From assembly GCA_028583405.1 (NCBI GenBank), contig JAPTMU010000111.1, forward strand, positions 372,001 through 436,000: a stretch of 64,000 bases of DNA, written 5' to 3'. Made by a program: the position numbers and the translations under genes. Position 1 is the first letter of the stretch; the number at the start of each line of letters is the position of its first letter. Of the stretch, positions 53,928 through 64,000 are shown in pieces. Source of the DNA: Pogonophryne albipinna (lineage: Eukaryota; Chordata; Actinopteri; Perciformes; Artedidraconidae). A model generated the notes under the pieces. It saw only the letters and a program-made list of their open reading frames with translations. It did not search any database and was not told the origin of the DNA.

Positions 53928-54272
53928 CTAAAGGAGAGCAAAGGTCATCAATGCAGAGGTCTGTTTCGAGAGCACTGAGCTCAGGGTCATGATCGTTGTT
54001 GTTCTGTTTTGTTGTTCTGTTTTGTTGTTCTGGTTTGTTGTTCTGTTTTTTTGTTGTTCTGTTTTGTTGTTGTGTTTTTTTGTTGTTCTGTTTTGTTGTT
54101 CTGTTTTGTGTTTCTTATTAAGATGTTCAGTACTGTATGTTGCAAGGTTTAATTTGATAGTATGTACGGGTTTAAAATGAAATGTGTCTTTAGGTTGACT
54201 GATCTGTCCGGGGATACAGATGAAAAATAGCCTCTTGGCGAACTCTGGATTAATGTGCACTGTCCCTGTTAA

Positions 54273-57200
54273 AGGTCTCAGATATAAGGACATGTCTCTG
54301 AAGTGTCCTGCTCCAAACCCCAAACAGATCCTTGTAGCCCCCCCCCTCTTCCAGCTGTTACTAAGGACATGTCTCTGAAGTGTCCTGCTCCAAACCCCAA
54401 ACAGATCCTTGTAGCCCCCCCCCCCCTCTCTTCCAGCTGTTACTAAGGACATGTCTCTGAAGTGTCCTGCTCCAAACCCCAAACAGATCCTTGTAGCCCC
54501 CCCCCCTCTCTTCCAGCTGTTACTAAGGACATGACTCTGAAGTGTCCTGCTCCTAACCCCAAACAGATCCTTGTAGCCCCCCCCTCTCTTCCAGCTGTTA
54601 CTAAGGACATGTCTCTGAAGTGTCCTGCTCCAAACCCCAAACAGATCCTTGTAGCCCCCCCCCTATCTTCCAGCTGTTACTAAGGACATGTCTCTGAAGT
54701 GTCCTGCTCCAAACAACAAACAGATCCTTGTAGCCCCCCCCCCTCTCTTCCAGCTGTTACTAAGGACATGTCTCTGAAGTGTCCTGCTCCAAACCCCAAA
54801 CCGATCCTTGTAGCCCCCCCCCTCTCTTCCAGCTGTTACTAAGGACATGTCTCTGAAGTGTCCTGCTCCAAACCCCAAACAGATCCTTGTAGCCCCCCCC
54901 CCCTCTCTTCCAGCTGTTACTAAGGACATGTCTCTGAATTGTCCTGCTCCAAACCCCAAACAGATCCTTGTAGCCCCCCCTCTCTTCCAACTGTTACCAG
55001 GGACATGTCTCTGAAGTGTCCTGCTCCAAACCCCAAACAGATCCTTGTAGCCCCCCCCCTCTCTTCCAGCTGTTACTAAGGACATGTCTCTGAAGTGTCC
55101 TGCTCCAAACCCCAAACAGATCCTTGTAGCCCCACCCCTCTCTTCCAGCTGTTACTAAGGACATGTCTCTGAAGTGTCCTGCTCCAAACTCCAAACAGAT
55201 CCTTGTAGCCCCCCCATCTTCCAGCTGTTACTAAGGACATGTCTCTGAAGTGTCCTGCTCCAAACCCCAAACAGATCCTTGTAGCCCCCCCCCCTCTCTT
55301 CCAGCTGTTACTAAGGAAATGACTCTGAAGTGTCCTGCTCCTAACCCCAAACAGATCCTTGTAGCCCCCCCCCCTCTCTTCCAGCTGTTACTAAGGACAT
55401 GTCTCTGAAGTGTCCTGCTCCAAACCCCAAACAGGTCCTTGTAGCCCCTCCCCCTCTCGTCCAGCTGTTACTAAGGACATGTCTCTGAAGTGTCCTGCTC
55501 CAAACCCCAAACAGATCCTTGTAGCCCCCCCCCTCTCTTCCAGCTGTTACTAAGGACATGACTCTGAAGTGTCCTGCTCCTAACCCCAAACAGATCCTTG
55601 TAGCCCCCCCTCTCTTCCAGCTGTTACTAAGGACATGTACTCTGAAGTGTCCTGCTCCAAACCCCAAACAGATCCTTGTAGCCCCCCCCCCCCCTCCTCT
55701 TCCAGCTGTTACTAAGGACATGTCTCTGAAGTGTCCTGCTCCAAACCCCAAACAGGTCCTTGTAGCCCCTCCCCCTCTCTTCCAGCTGTTACTAAGGACA
55801 TGTCTCTGAAGTGTCCTGCTCCAAACTCCAAACAGGTCCTTGTAGCCCCCCCGCTCTCTTCCAGCTGTTACTAAGGACATGTCTCTGAAGTGTCCTGCTC
55901 CAAACCCCAAACAGATCCTTGTAGCCCCCCCCCTCTCTTCCAGCTGTTACTAAGGACATGTACTCTGAAGTGTCCTGCTCCTAACCCCAAACAGATCCTT
56001 GTAGCCCCCCCCCTCTCTTCCAGCTGTTACTAAGGACATGTCTCTGAAGTGTCCTGCTCCAAACCCCAAACAGGTCCTTGTAGCCCCCCCCCTCTCTTCC
56101 AGCTGTTACTAAGGACATGTACTCTGAAGTGTCCTGCTCCAAACCCCAAACAGATCCTTGTAGCCCCCCCCCTCTCTTCCAGCTGTTACTAAGGACATGT
56201 CTCTGAAGTGTCCTGCTCCAAACCCCAAACAGATCCTTGTAGCCCCCCCCCCCTCTCTTCCAGCTGTTACTAAGGACATGTCTCTGAAGTGTCCTGCTCC
56301 AAACCCCAAACAGATCCTTGTAGCCCCCCCCCCTCTCTTCCAGCTGTTACTAAGGACATGTCTCTGAAGTGTCCTGCTCCAAACCCCAAACAGATCCTTG
56401 TAGCCCCCCCCCCTCTCTTCCAGCTGTTACTAAGGACATGTCTCTGAAGTGTCCTGCTCCAAACCCCAAACAGATCCTTGTAGCCCCCCCCTCTCTTCCA
56501 ACTGTTTACAGGGACATGTCTCTGAAGTGTCCTGCTCCAAACCCCAAACAGATCCTTGTAGCCCCCCCCCTCTCTTCCAGCTGTTACTAAGGACATGTCT
56601 CTGAAGTGTCCTGCTCCAAACCCCAAACAGATCCTTGTAGCCCCCCCCCTCTCTTCCAGCTGTTACTAAGGACATGTCTCTGAAGTGTCCTGCTCCAACC
56701 CCAAACAGATCCTTGTAGCCCCCCCCCTCTCTTCCAGCTGTTACTAAGGACATGTCTCTGAAGTGTCCTGCTCCAAACCCCAAACAGATCCTTGTAGCCC
56801 CCCCCCTCTCTTCCAGCTGTTACTAAGGACATGTCTCTGAAGTGTCCTGCTCCAACCCCAAACAGATCCTTGTAGCCCCCCCCCTCTCTTCCAGCTGTTA
56901 CTAAGGACATGTCTCTGAAGTGTCCTGCTCCAAACCCCAAACAGATCCTTGTAGCCCCCCCCCCTCTCTTCCAGCTGTTACTAAGGACATGTCTCTGAAG
57001 TGTCCTGCTCCAAACCCCAAACAGATCCTTGTAGCCCCCCCCCTCTCTTCCAGCTGTTACTAAGGACATGTCTCTGAAGTGTCCTGCTCCAAACCCCAAA
57101 CAGATCCTTGTAGCCCACCCCCTCTCTTCAGCTGTTACTAAGGACATGACTCTGAAGTGTCCTGCTCCTAACCCCAAACAGATCCTTGTTGCCCCCCCCC

Positions 57201-60200
57201 CTCTCTTCCAGCTGTTACTAAGGACATGTCTCTGAAGTGTCCTGCTCCAAACCCCAAACAGATCCTTGTAGCCCCCCCCCCTCTCTTCCAGCTGTTACTA
57301 AGGACATGTCTCTGAAGTGTCCTGCTCCAAACCCCAAACAGATCCTTGTAGCCCCCCCCCTCTCTTCCAGCTGTTACTAAGGACATGTCTCTGAAGTGTC
57401 CTGCTCCAAACCACAAACCGATCCTTGTAGCCCCCCCCCTCTCTTCCAGCTGTTACTAATGGACATGTCTCTGAAGTGTCCTGCTCCAAACCCCAAACAG
57501 AATCTTGTAGCCCCCCCCCTCTCTTCCAGCTGTTACTAAGGACATGTCTCATGAAGTGTCCTGCTCCAAACCCCAAACAGGTCCTTGTAGCCCCCCCCCC
57601 CTCTCTTCCAGCTGTTACTAAGGACATGTCTCTGAAGTGTCCTGCTCCAAACCCCAAACAGGTCCTTGTAGCCCCTCCCGCTCTCTTCCAGCTGTTACTA
57701 AGGACATGTCTCTGAAGTGTCCTGCTCCAAACCCCAAACAGATCCTTGTAGCCCCCCCCCTCTCTTCCAGTTGTTACTAAGGACATGTCTCTGAAGTGTC
57801 CTGCTCCAAACCCCAAACAGATCCTTGTAGCCCCCCCCCTCTCTTCCAGCTGTTACCTAAGGGACATGTACTCTGAAGTGTCCTGCTCCAAACCCCAAAC
57901 AGGTCCTTGTAGCCCCCCCCCTCTCTTCCAACTGTTACCAGGGACATGACTCTGAAGTGTCCTGCTCCTAACCCCAAACAGATCCTTGTAGCCCCACCCC
58001 TCTCTTCCAGCTGTTACTAAGGACATGTCTCTGAAGTGTCCTGCTCCAAACTCCAAACAGATCCTTGTAGCCCCCCCCTCTTCCAGCTGTTACTAAGGAC
58101 ATGTCTCTGAAGTGTCCTGCTCCAAACCCCAAACAGATCCTTGTAGCCCCCCCCCCCCTCTCTTCCAGCTGTTACTAAGGACATGACTCTGAAGTGTCCT
58201 GCTCCTAACCCCAAACAGATCCTTGTAGCCCCCCCCCTCTCTTCCAGCTGTTACTAAGGACATGTCTCTGAAGTGTCCTGCTCCAAACCCCAAACAGATC
58301 CTTGTAGCCCCCCCCCCCTCTTCCAGCTGTTACTAAGGACATGTCTCTGAAGTGTCCTGCTCCAAACCCCAAACAGATCCTTGTAGCCCCCCCCCCTCTC
58401 TTCCAGCTGTTACTAAGGACATGTCTCTGAAGTGTCCTGCTCCAAACCCCAAACAGATCCTTGTAGCCCACCCCCTCTCTTCCAGCTGTTACTAAGGACA
58501 TGACTCTGAAGTGTCCTGCTCCTAACCCCAAACAGATCCTTGTAGCCCCCCCCCCCTCTCTTCCAGTCGTTACTAAGGACATGTCTCTGAAGTGTCCTGC
58601 TCCAAACCCCAAACAGATCCTTGTAGCCCCCCCCCCTCTCTTCCAGCTGTTACTAAGGACATGTCTCTGAAGTGTCCTGCTCCAAACCCCAAACAGATCC
58701 TTGTAGCCCCCCCCCTCTCTTCCAGCTGTTACTAAGGACATGTCTCTGAAGTGTCCTGCTCCAAACCACAAACCGATCCTTGTAGCCCCCCCCCTCTCTT
58801 CCAGCTGTTACTAATGGACATGTCTCTGAAGTGTCCTGCTCCAAACCCCAAACAGAATCTTGTAGCCCCCCCCCCTCTCTTCCAGCTGTTACTAAGGACA
58901 TGTCTCAGAAGTGTCCTGCTCCAAACCCCAAACAGATCCTTGTAGCCCCCCCCCCTCTTCCAGCTGTTACTAAGGACATGTCTCTGAAGTGTCCTGCTCC
59001 AAACCCCAAACAGATCCTTGTAGCCCACCCCCTCTCTTCCAGCTGTTACTAAGGACATGACTCTGAAGTGTCCTGCTCCTAACCCCAAACAGATCCTTGT
59101 AGCCCCCCCCCCTCTCTTCCAGCTGTTACTAAGGACATGTATCTGAAGTGTCCTGCTCCAAACCCCAAACAGGTCCTTGTAGCCCCCCCCTCTCTTCCAA
59201 CTGTTACCAGGGACATGACTCTGAAGTGTCCTGCTCCTAACCCCAAACAGATCCTTGTAGCCCCACCCCTCTCTTCCAGCTGTTACTAAGGACATGTCTC
59301 TGAAGTGTCCTGCTCCAAACCACAAACCGATCCTTGTAGCCCCCCCCCTCTCTTCCAGCTGTTACTATGGACATGTCTCTGAAGTGTCCTGCTCCAAACC
59401 CCAAACAGAATCTTGTAGCCCCCCCCTCTCTTCCAGCTGTTACTAAGGACATGTCTCAGAAGTGTCCTGCTCCAAACCCCAAACAGGTCCTTGTAGCCCC
59501 CCCCCCCTCTCTTCCAGCTGTTACTAAGGACATGTCTCTGAAGTGTCCTGCTCCAAACCCCAAACAGGTCCTTGTAGCCCCTCCCGCTCTCTTCCAGCTG
59601 TTACTAAGGACATGTCTCTGAAGTGTCCTGCTCCAAACCCCAAACAGATCCTTGTAGCCCCCCCCCCCTCTCTTCCAGCTGTTACTAAGGACATGTCTCT
59701 GAAGTGTCCTGCTCCAAACCCCAAACAGATCCTTGTAGCCCCCCCCTCTCTTCCAACTGTTACCAGGGACATGTATCTGAAGTGTCCTGCTCCAAACCCC
59801 AAACAGGTCCTTGTAGCCCCCCCCTCTCTTCCAACTGTTACCAGGGACATGACTCTGAAGTGTCCTGCTCCTAACCCCAAACAGATCCTTGTAGCCCCAC
59901 CCCTCTCTTCCAGCTGTTACTAAGGACATGTCTCTGAAGTGTCCTGCTCCAAACTCCAAACAGATCCTTGTAGCCCCCCCCTCTTCCAGCTGTTACTAAG
60001 GACATGTCTCTGAAGTGTCCTGCTCCAAACCCCAAACAGATCCTTGTAGCCCCCCCCCTCTCTTCCAGCTGTTATTAAGGACATGTCTCTGAAGTGTCCT
60101 GCTCCAAACCCCAAACAGGTCCTTGTAGCCCCCCCGCTCTCTTCCAGCTGTTACTAAGGACATGTCTCTGAAGTGTCCTGCTCCAAACTCCAAACAGATC

Positions 60201-63117
60201 CTTGTAGCCCCCCCCCTCTCTTCCAGCTGTTACTAAGGACATTACTCTGAAGGGTCCTGCTCCAAACCCCAAACAGATCCTTGTAGCCCCCCCCCCTCTC
60301 TTCCAGCTGTTACTAAGGACATGACTCTGAAGTGTCCTGCTCCTAACCCCAAACAGATCCTTGTAGCCCCCCCCCCTCTCTTCCAGCTGTTACTAAGGAC
60401 ATGTCTCTGAAGTGTCCTGCTCCAAACCCCAAACAGGTCCTTGTAGCCCCCCCCCTCTCTTCCAGCTGTTATTAAGGACATGTCTCTGAAGTGTCCTGCT
60501 CCAAACCCCAAACAGATCCTTGTAGCCCCCCCTCTCTTCCAGCTGTTACTAAGGACATGTATCTGAAGTGTCCTGCTCCAAACCCCAAACAGATCCTTGT
60601 AGCCCCCACCCTCTCTTCCAGCTGTTACTAAGGACATGTCTCTGAAGTGTCCTGCTCCAAACCCCAAACAGATCCTTGTAGCCCCCACCCTCTCTTCCAG
60701 CTGTTACTAAGGACATGTCTCTGAAGTGTCCTGCTCCTAACCCCAAACAGATCCTTGTAGCCCCCCCCCCCTCTCTTCCAGCTGTTACTAAGGACATGTC
60801 TCTGAAGTGTCCTGCTCCAAACCCCAAACAGATCCTTGTAGCCCCCCCCCCTCTCTTCCAGCTGTTACTAAGGACATGTCTCTGAAGTGTCCTGCTCCTA
60901 ACCCCAAATAGACCTTTGTAGCCCCCCCCCCCTCTCTTCCAGCTGTTACTAAGGACATGAATCTGAAGTGTCCTGCTCCAAACCCCAAACAGATCCTTGT
61001 AGCCCCCCCCCTCTCCTCCAGCTGTTACTAAGGACATGTCTCTGAAGTGTCCTGCTCCAAACCCCAAACAGATCCTTGTAGCCCCCCCCCTCTCCTCCAG
61101 CTGTTACTAAGGACATGTCTCTGAAGTGTCCTGCTCCTAACCCCAAACAGATCCTTGTAGCCCCCCCCCCTCTCTTCCAGCTGTTACTCAGGACATGTCT
61201 CTGAAGTGTCCTGCTCCTAACCCCAAACAGATCCTTGTAGCCCCCCCCTCTCTTCCAGCTGTTACTAAGGACATGTCTCTGAAGTGTCCTGCTCCAAACC
61301 CCAAACAGATCCTTGTAGCCCCCCCCCCCTCTCCTCCAGCTGTTACTAAGGACATGTCTCTGAAGTGTCCTGCTCCTAACCCCAAACAGATCCTTGTAGC
61401 CCCCCCCCCTCTCTTCCAGCTGTTACTAAGGACATGTCTCTGAAGTGTCCTGCTCCTAACCCCAAACAGATCCTTGTAGCCCCCCCCTCTCTTCCAGCTG
61501 TTACTAAGGACATGTCTCTGAAGTGTCCTGCTCCAAACCCCAAACAGGTCCTTGTAGCCCCCCCCCCTCTCCTCCAGCTGTTACTAAGGACATGTCTCTG
61601 AAGTGTCCTGCTCCAAACCCCAAACAGGTCCTTGTAACCCCCCCCCCTCTCTTCCAGCTGTTACTAAGGACATGTCTCTGAAGTGTCCTGCTCCAAACCC
61701 CAAACAGGTCCTTGTAACCCCCCCCCCCTCTCTTCCAGCTGTTACTAAGGACATGTCTCTGAAGTGTCCTGCTCCAAACCCCAAACAGGTCCTTGTAACC
61801 CCCCCCCCCATCTCCTCCAGCTGTTACTAAGGACATGTCTCTGAAGTGTCCTGCTCCAAACCCCAAACAGGTCCTTGTAACCCCCCCCCCTCTCTTCCAG
61901 CTGTTACTAAGGACATGTCTCTGAAGTGTCCTGCTCCAAACCCCAAACAGGTCCTTGTAACCCCCCCCCCCTCTCTTCCAGCTGTTACTAAGGACATGTC
62001 TCTGAAGTGTCCTGCTCCAAACCCCAAACAGGTCCTTGTAACCCCCCCCCCCATCTCCTCCAGCTGTTACTAAGGACATGTCTCTGAAGTGTCCTGCTCC
62101 AAACCCCAAACAGGTCCTTGTAACCCCCCCCCCCCCATCTCCTCCAGCTGTTACTAAGGACATGTCTCTGAAGTGTCCTGCTCCAAACCCCAAACAGGTC
62201 CTTGTAACCCCCCCCCCCCATCTCTTCCAGCTGTTACTAAGGACATGTCTCTGAAGTGTCCTGCTCCAAACCCCAAACAGGTCCTTGTAACCCCCCCCCC
62301 CCATCTCCTCCAGCTGTTACTAAGGACATGTCTCTGAAGTGTCCTGCTCCAAACCCCAAACAGGTCCTTGTAACCCCCCCCCCCCCATCTCCTCCAGCTG
62401 TTACTAAGGACATGTCTCTGAAGTGTCCTGCTCCAAACCCCAAACAGGTCCTTGTAACCCCCCCCCCCCATCTCTTCCAGCTGTTACTAAGGACATGTCT
62501 CTGAAGTGTCCTGCTCCAAACCCCAAACAGATCCTTGTAGCCCCCCCTCTCTTCCAGCTGTTACTAAAGAGCTGACTCTGGGTCAGTAGCTTCAGAGAGA
62601 GAGTAGATCTCATCAGGAGAACTCTCCCAGCAGAAACTCAGCTAAATGCTGCCGTGATGAAACTCCATATGATGTTCCAAACCACATCAAGGATTCTCTC
62701 TGAAACAGGATGGAGCTCAAACTCTTTCTCTCTCTCAGGTTTACCACAAGGTGATTTCCTTTGGATTTCCTGCTTCTTCACACAGACTCTCTCCAGTGCA
62801 GGTTAGCTCTGAGTGTTAGCATGCTAATGTAAACACAGACCATATTACTTCCAGAACACGTCTCATTGTTTCTGACAGCAACGTTTCTGATTGGCCCGTG
62901 GGTTTAAAGCCCGCCCACATTTTAGTAATGTCGTCATGACGCAGCAAATCTGGATCAGCTCCGTTTTTCCCCCGTTTTTAGAGATGTGGGTACGGAGGAG
63001 AAGAGAGAGGTTTATTTCCTGACACTTTGAGAGTCTCCTGACACACTGGGGACACACCGGGGACACATGGTGATGTAGAGAAGACATCAGAAAGTGACTT
63101 TGCATGATAGGAGACCT
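54273..63117. mobile_element. TTAA-flanked MITE with internally amplified segment
   Basis: Left end TTAA|AGGTCTC (54269-54279) and right end GAGACCT|TTAA (63111-63121) form inverted termini next to TTAA, as in piggyBac-type elements. Right of the array, 62567-63117 is single-copy element sequence; part of it (TGTAAACACAGACCATATTACTTCC, 62830-62854) matches the element downstream of CYP7 at 43004-43028 in reverse. Compared with that copy, the left end lacks the stretch between two GGTCTC words. No ORF encodes a transposase. Without the array it would be about 0.6 kb. Confidence 0.75.
54284..62566. repeat. 80-bp minisatellite, about 100 copies
   Basis: Unit of 78-83 bp: GGACATGTCTCTGAAGTGTC, CTGCTCCAAACCCCAAACAG, ATCCTTGTAG, a run of 6-13 C, TCTCTTCCAG, CTGTTACTAA. 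Length varies mainly in the C-run. Variant blocks: CATGACTCTGAAG/CCTAACCCC units alternate from 54530 to 61440; GTAACC with CAGGTCC units dominate 61630-62460, where a 243-bp trimer repeats. The many ORFs over this array are artefacts. Confidence 0.96.
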
Positions 63118-63149
63118 TTAAGTCTCTGGTATCCTCAGATCAAACATAC

Positions 63150-63350
63150 CTCCTTTATCGGTGTCCCTCAGCGAGGCGTGTTGCTCCAGAAGCTTTGATC
63201 GGGTCTTGATCACCTGAGAAATTCCCGTCCAGCTTGACATCCTGTCCGGCAGGAAGCGATTCGATCAGTTTGCTCCGGACCGCCCGGGTTCTTCCCAGCA
63301 GGCCGATGGGAACCTGGGCGATGAGCAGTGGGAACATGGACATTATCACA
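63150..63350 (-). CDS. cyp7b1-like: CYP7-family P450, 3' part of the large exon, frameshifted
   Basis: Ends at donor GGAG|GTATGT (63150/63149). It encodes MFPLLIAQVPIGLLGRTRAV, RSKLIESLPAG, then after a one-base shift in GACGGGAATTTCTC (about 63222-63235) SQVIKTRSKLLEQHASLRDT and DKG, which joins the next exon as GAHHF. In mammals this exon is long (over 500 bp); here its upstream part runs into the 56-bp minisatellite, so the true 5' border is not determinable. The amino-terminal half of the protein is beyond the window. Confidence 0.8.
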
Positions 63351-64000
63351 TGACACTATGACCTCCCACCTGGGTGATGAGCAGTGGGAACATGGACACT
63401 ATCACATGACACTATGACCTCCCACCTGGGGGATGAGCAGTGGGAACATGGACACTATCACATGACACTATGACCTCCCACCTGGGCGATGAGCAGTGGG
63501 AACATGGACACTATCACATGACACTATGACCTCCCACCTGGGGGATGAGCAGTGGGAACATGGACACTATCACATGACACTATGACCTCCCACCTGGGGG
63601 ATGAGCAGTGGGAACATGGACACTATCACATGACACTATGACCTCCCACCTGGGCGATGAGCAGTGGGAACATGGACATTATCACATGACACTATGACCT
63701 CCCACCTGGGCGATGAGCAGTGGGAACATGGACACTATCACATGACACTATGACCTCCCACCTGGGGGATGAGCAGTGGGAACATGGACACTATCACATG
63801 ACACTATGACCTCCCACCTGGGCGATGAGCAGTGGGAACACGGACACTATCACATGACACTATGACCTCCCACCTGGGCGATGAGCAGTGGGAACACGGA
63901 CACTATCACATGACACTATGACCTCCCACCTGGGGGATGAGCAGTGGGAACATGGACACTATCACATGACACTATGACCTCCCACCTGGGCGATGAGCAG
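63313..64000. repeat. 56-bp minisatellite containing CYP7 coding sequence
   Basis: About 12 copies of a 56-bp unit (CCTGGGCGATGAGCAGTGGG AACATGGACACTATCACATG ACACTATGACCTCCCA) running off the window end. On the minus strand each unit contains the codons for SMFPLLIAQ from the adjacent exon, followed by GTGGGAGG. Variants GGGCGATG, GGGGGATG and GGGTGATG, and ATGG/ACGG, mark individual copies. Each unit has stops in the CYP7 frame and is not a multiple of three. Confidence 0.93.

Larger units (their letters stand above)
53928..63149 (-). other. CYP7 intron with TTAA MITE and 80-bp array
   Basis: The intron between the exon ending at 63150 (donor GGAG|GTATGT) and the exon beginning at 53927. 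It contains a TTGTTCTGTTTTG-type microsatellite (about 53994-54112) and a MITE of 8.8 kb. Confidence 0.8.

Noticed and set aside
54284..62566. Dozens of 60-270 codon ORFs reading LQRHVLSNSWKRGGG or SLKCPAPNPKQILVAPP
   Set aside because: They are translations of the 80-bp minisatellite; the frame changes with each C-run and there is no start, splice or codon signal.

Overview
The window is vertebrate, most likely teleost fish, genomic DNA. It holds one recognisable host gene: the 3' half of a cytochrome P450 family 7 gene (CYP7B1-like) on the minus strand, with exons at about 63150-63350, 53720-53927, 52598-52776 and 43214-43525. The teleost guess rests on the mixture of L2-type, Tx1-type and other non-LTR retrotransposons carrying the 3' tails common in fish genomes, together with a vertebrate CYP7 exon layout. 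Nearly everything else is tandem repeat or mobile DNA. Bases 30675-31674 are exactly 1000 N, an assembly gap.

Layout. 1-14807 is one array of a 40-bp repeat, interrupted by two copies of one solo LTR (5029-5590, 6605-7163) and by a 5'-truncated L2-like LINE (12383-13869). 14808-19190 is a patchwork of transposon fragments: a terminal-repeat remnant, L2 pieces, a Ty3/Gypsy gag relic and a TIR element. 19787-24487 is a second copy of the same L2-like LINE with a complete, intact L2-type LINE (20132-23690) inserted inside it. 24885-28841 is a young LTR element with almost identical LTRs; it encodes a short acidic ORF and a 796-codon proline-rich ORF built from four in-phase tandem arrays, and no reverse transcriptase. 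29056-29811 is a TIR element with a smaller one nested in it. 32522-42771 is a 45-bp minisatellite split by an L2 LINE, which is itself split by another LINE.

CYP7 locus (42785-64000). The last intron carries a solo LTR (43831-52389) that received two tandem Tx1-type LINE copies, 44082-46527 and 46533-52264. The motif GATAT occurs before, between and after them. The first copy has lost the endonuclease/RT region and carries an unrelated acidic ORF in its place. The intron between exons 3 and 4 carries a TTAA-flanked MITE (54273-63117) in which an 80-bp segment is expanded to about 100 copies. At the right edge, a 56-bp minisatellite is made partly of CYP7 coding sequence.

The genes do not form a pathway; the window records successive nested insertions and local tandem amplification around one P450 gene. 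Many one-base indels, several at homopolymers, suggest residual consensus error, so frameshifts in CYP7 and in the Tx1 ORF2 are not proof of pseudogenes. All family names come from reading motifs by eye; no database search was possible.
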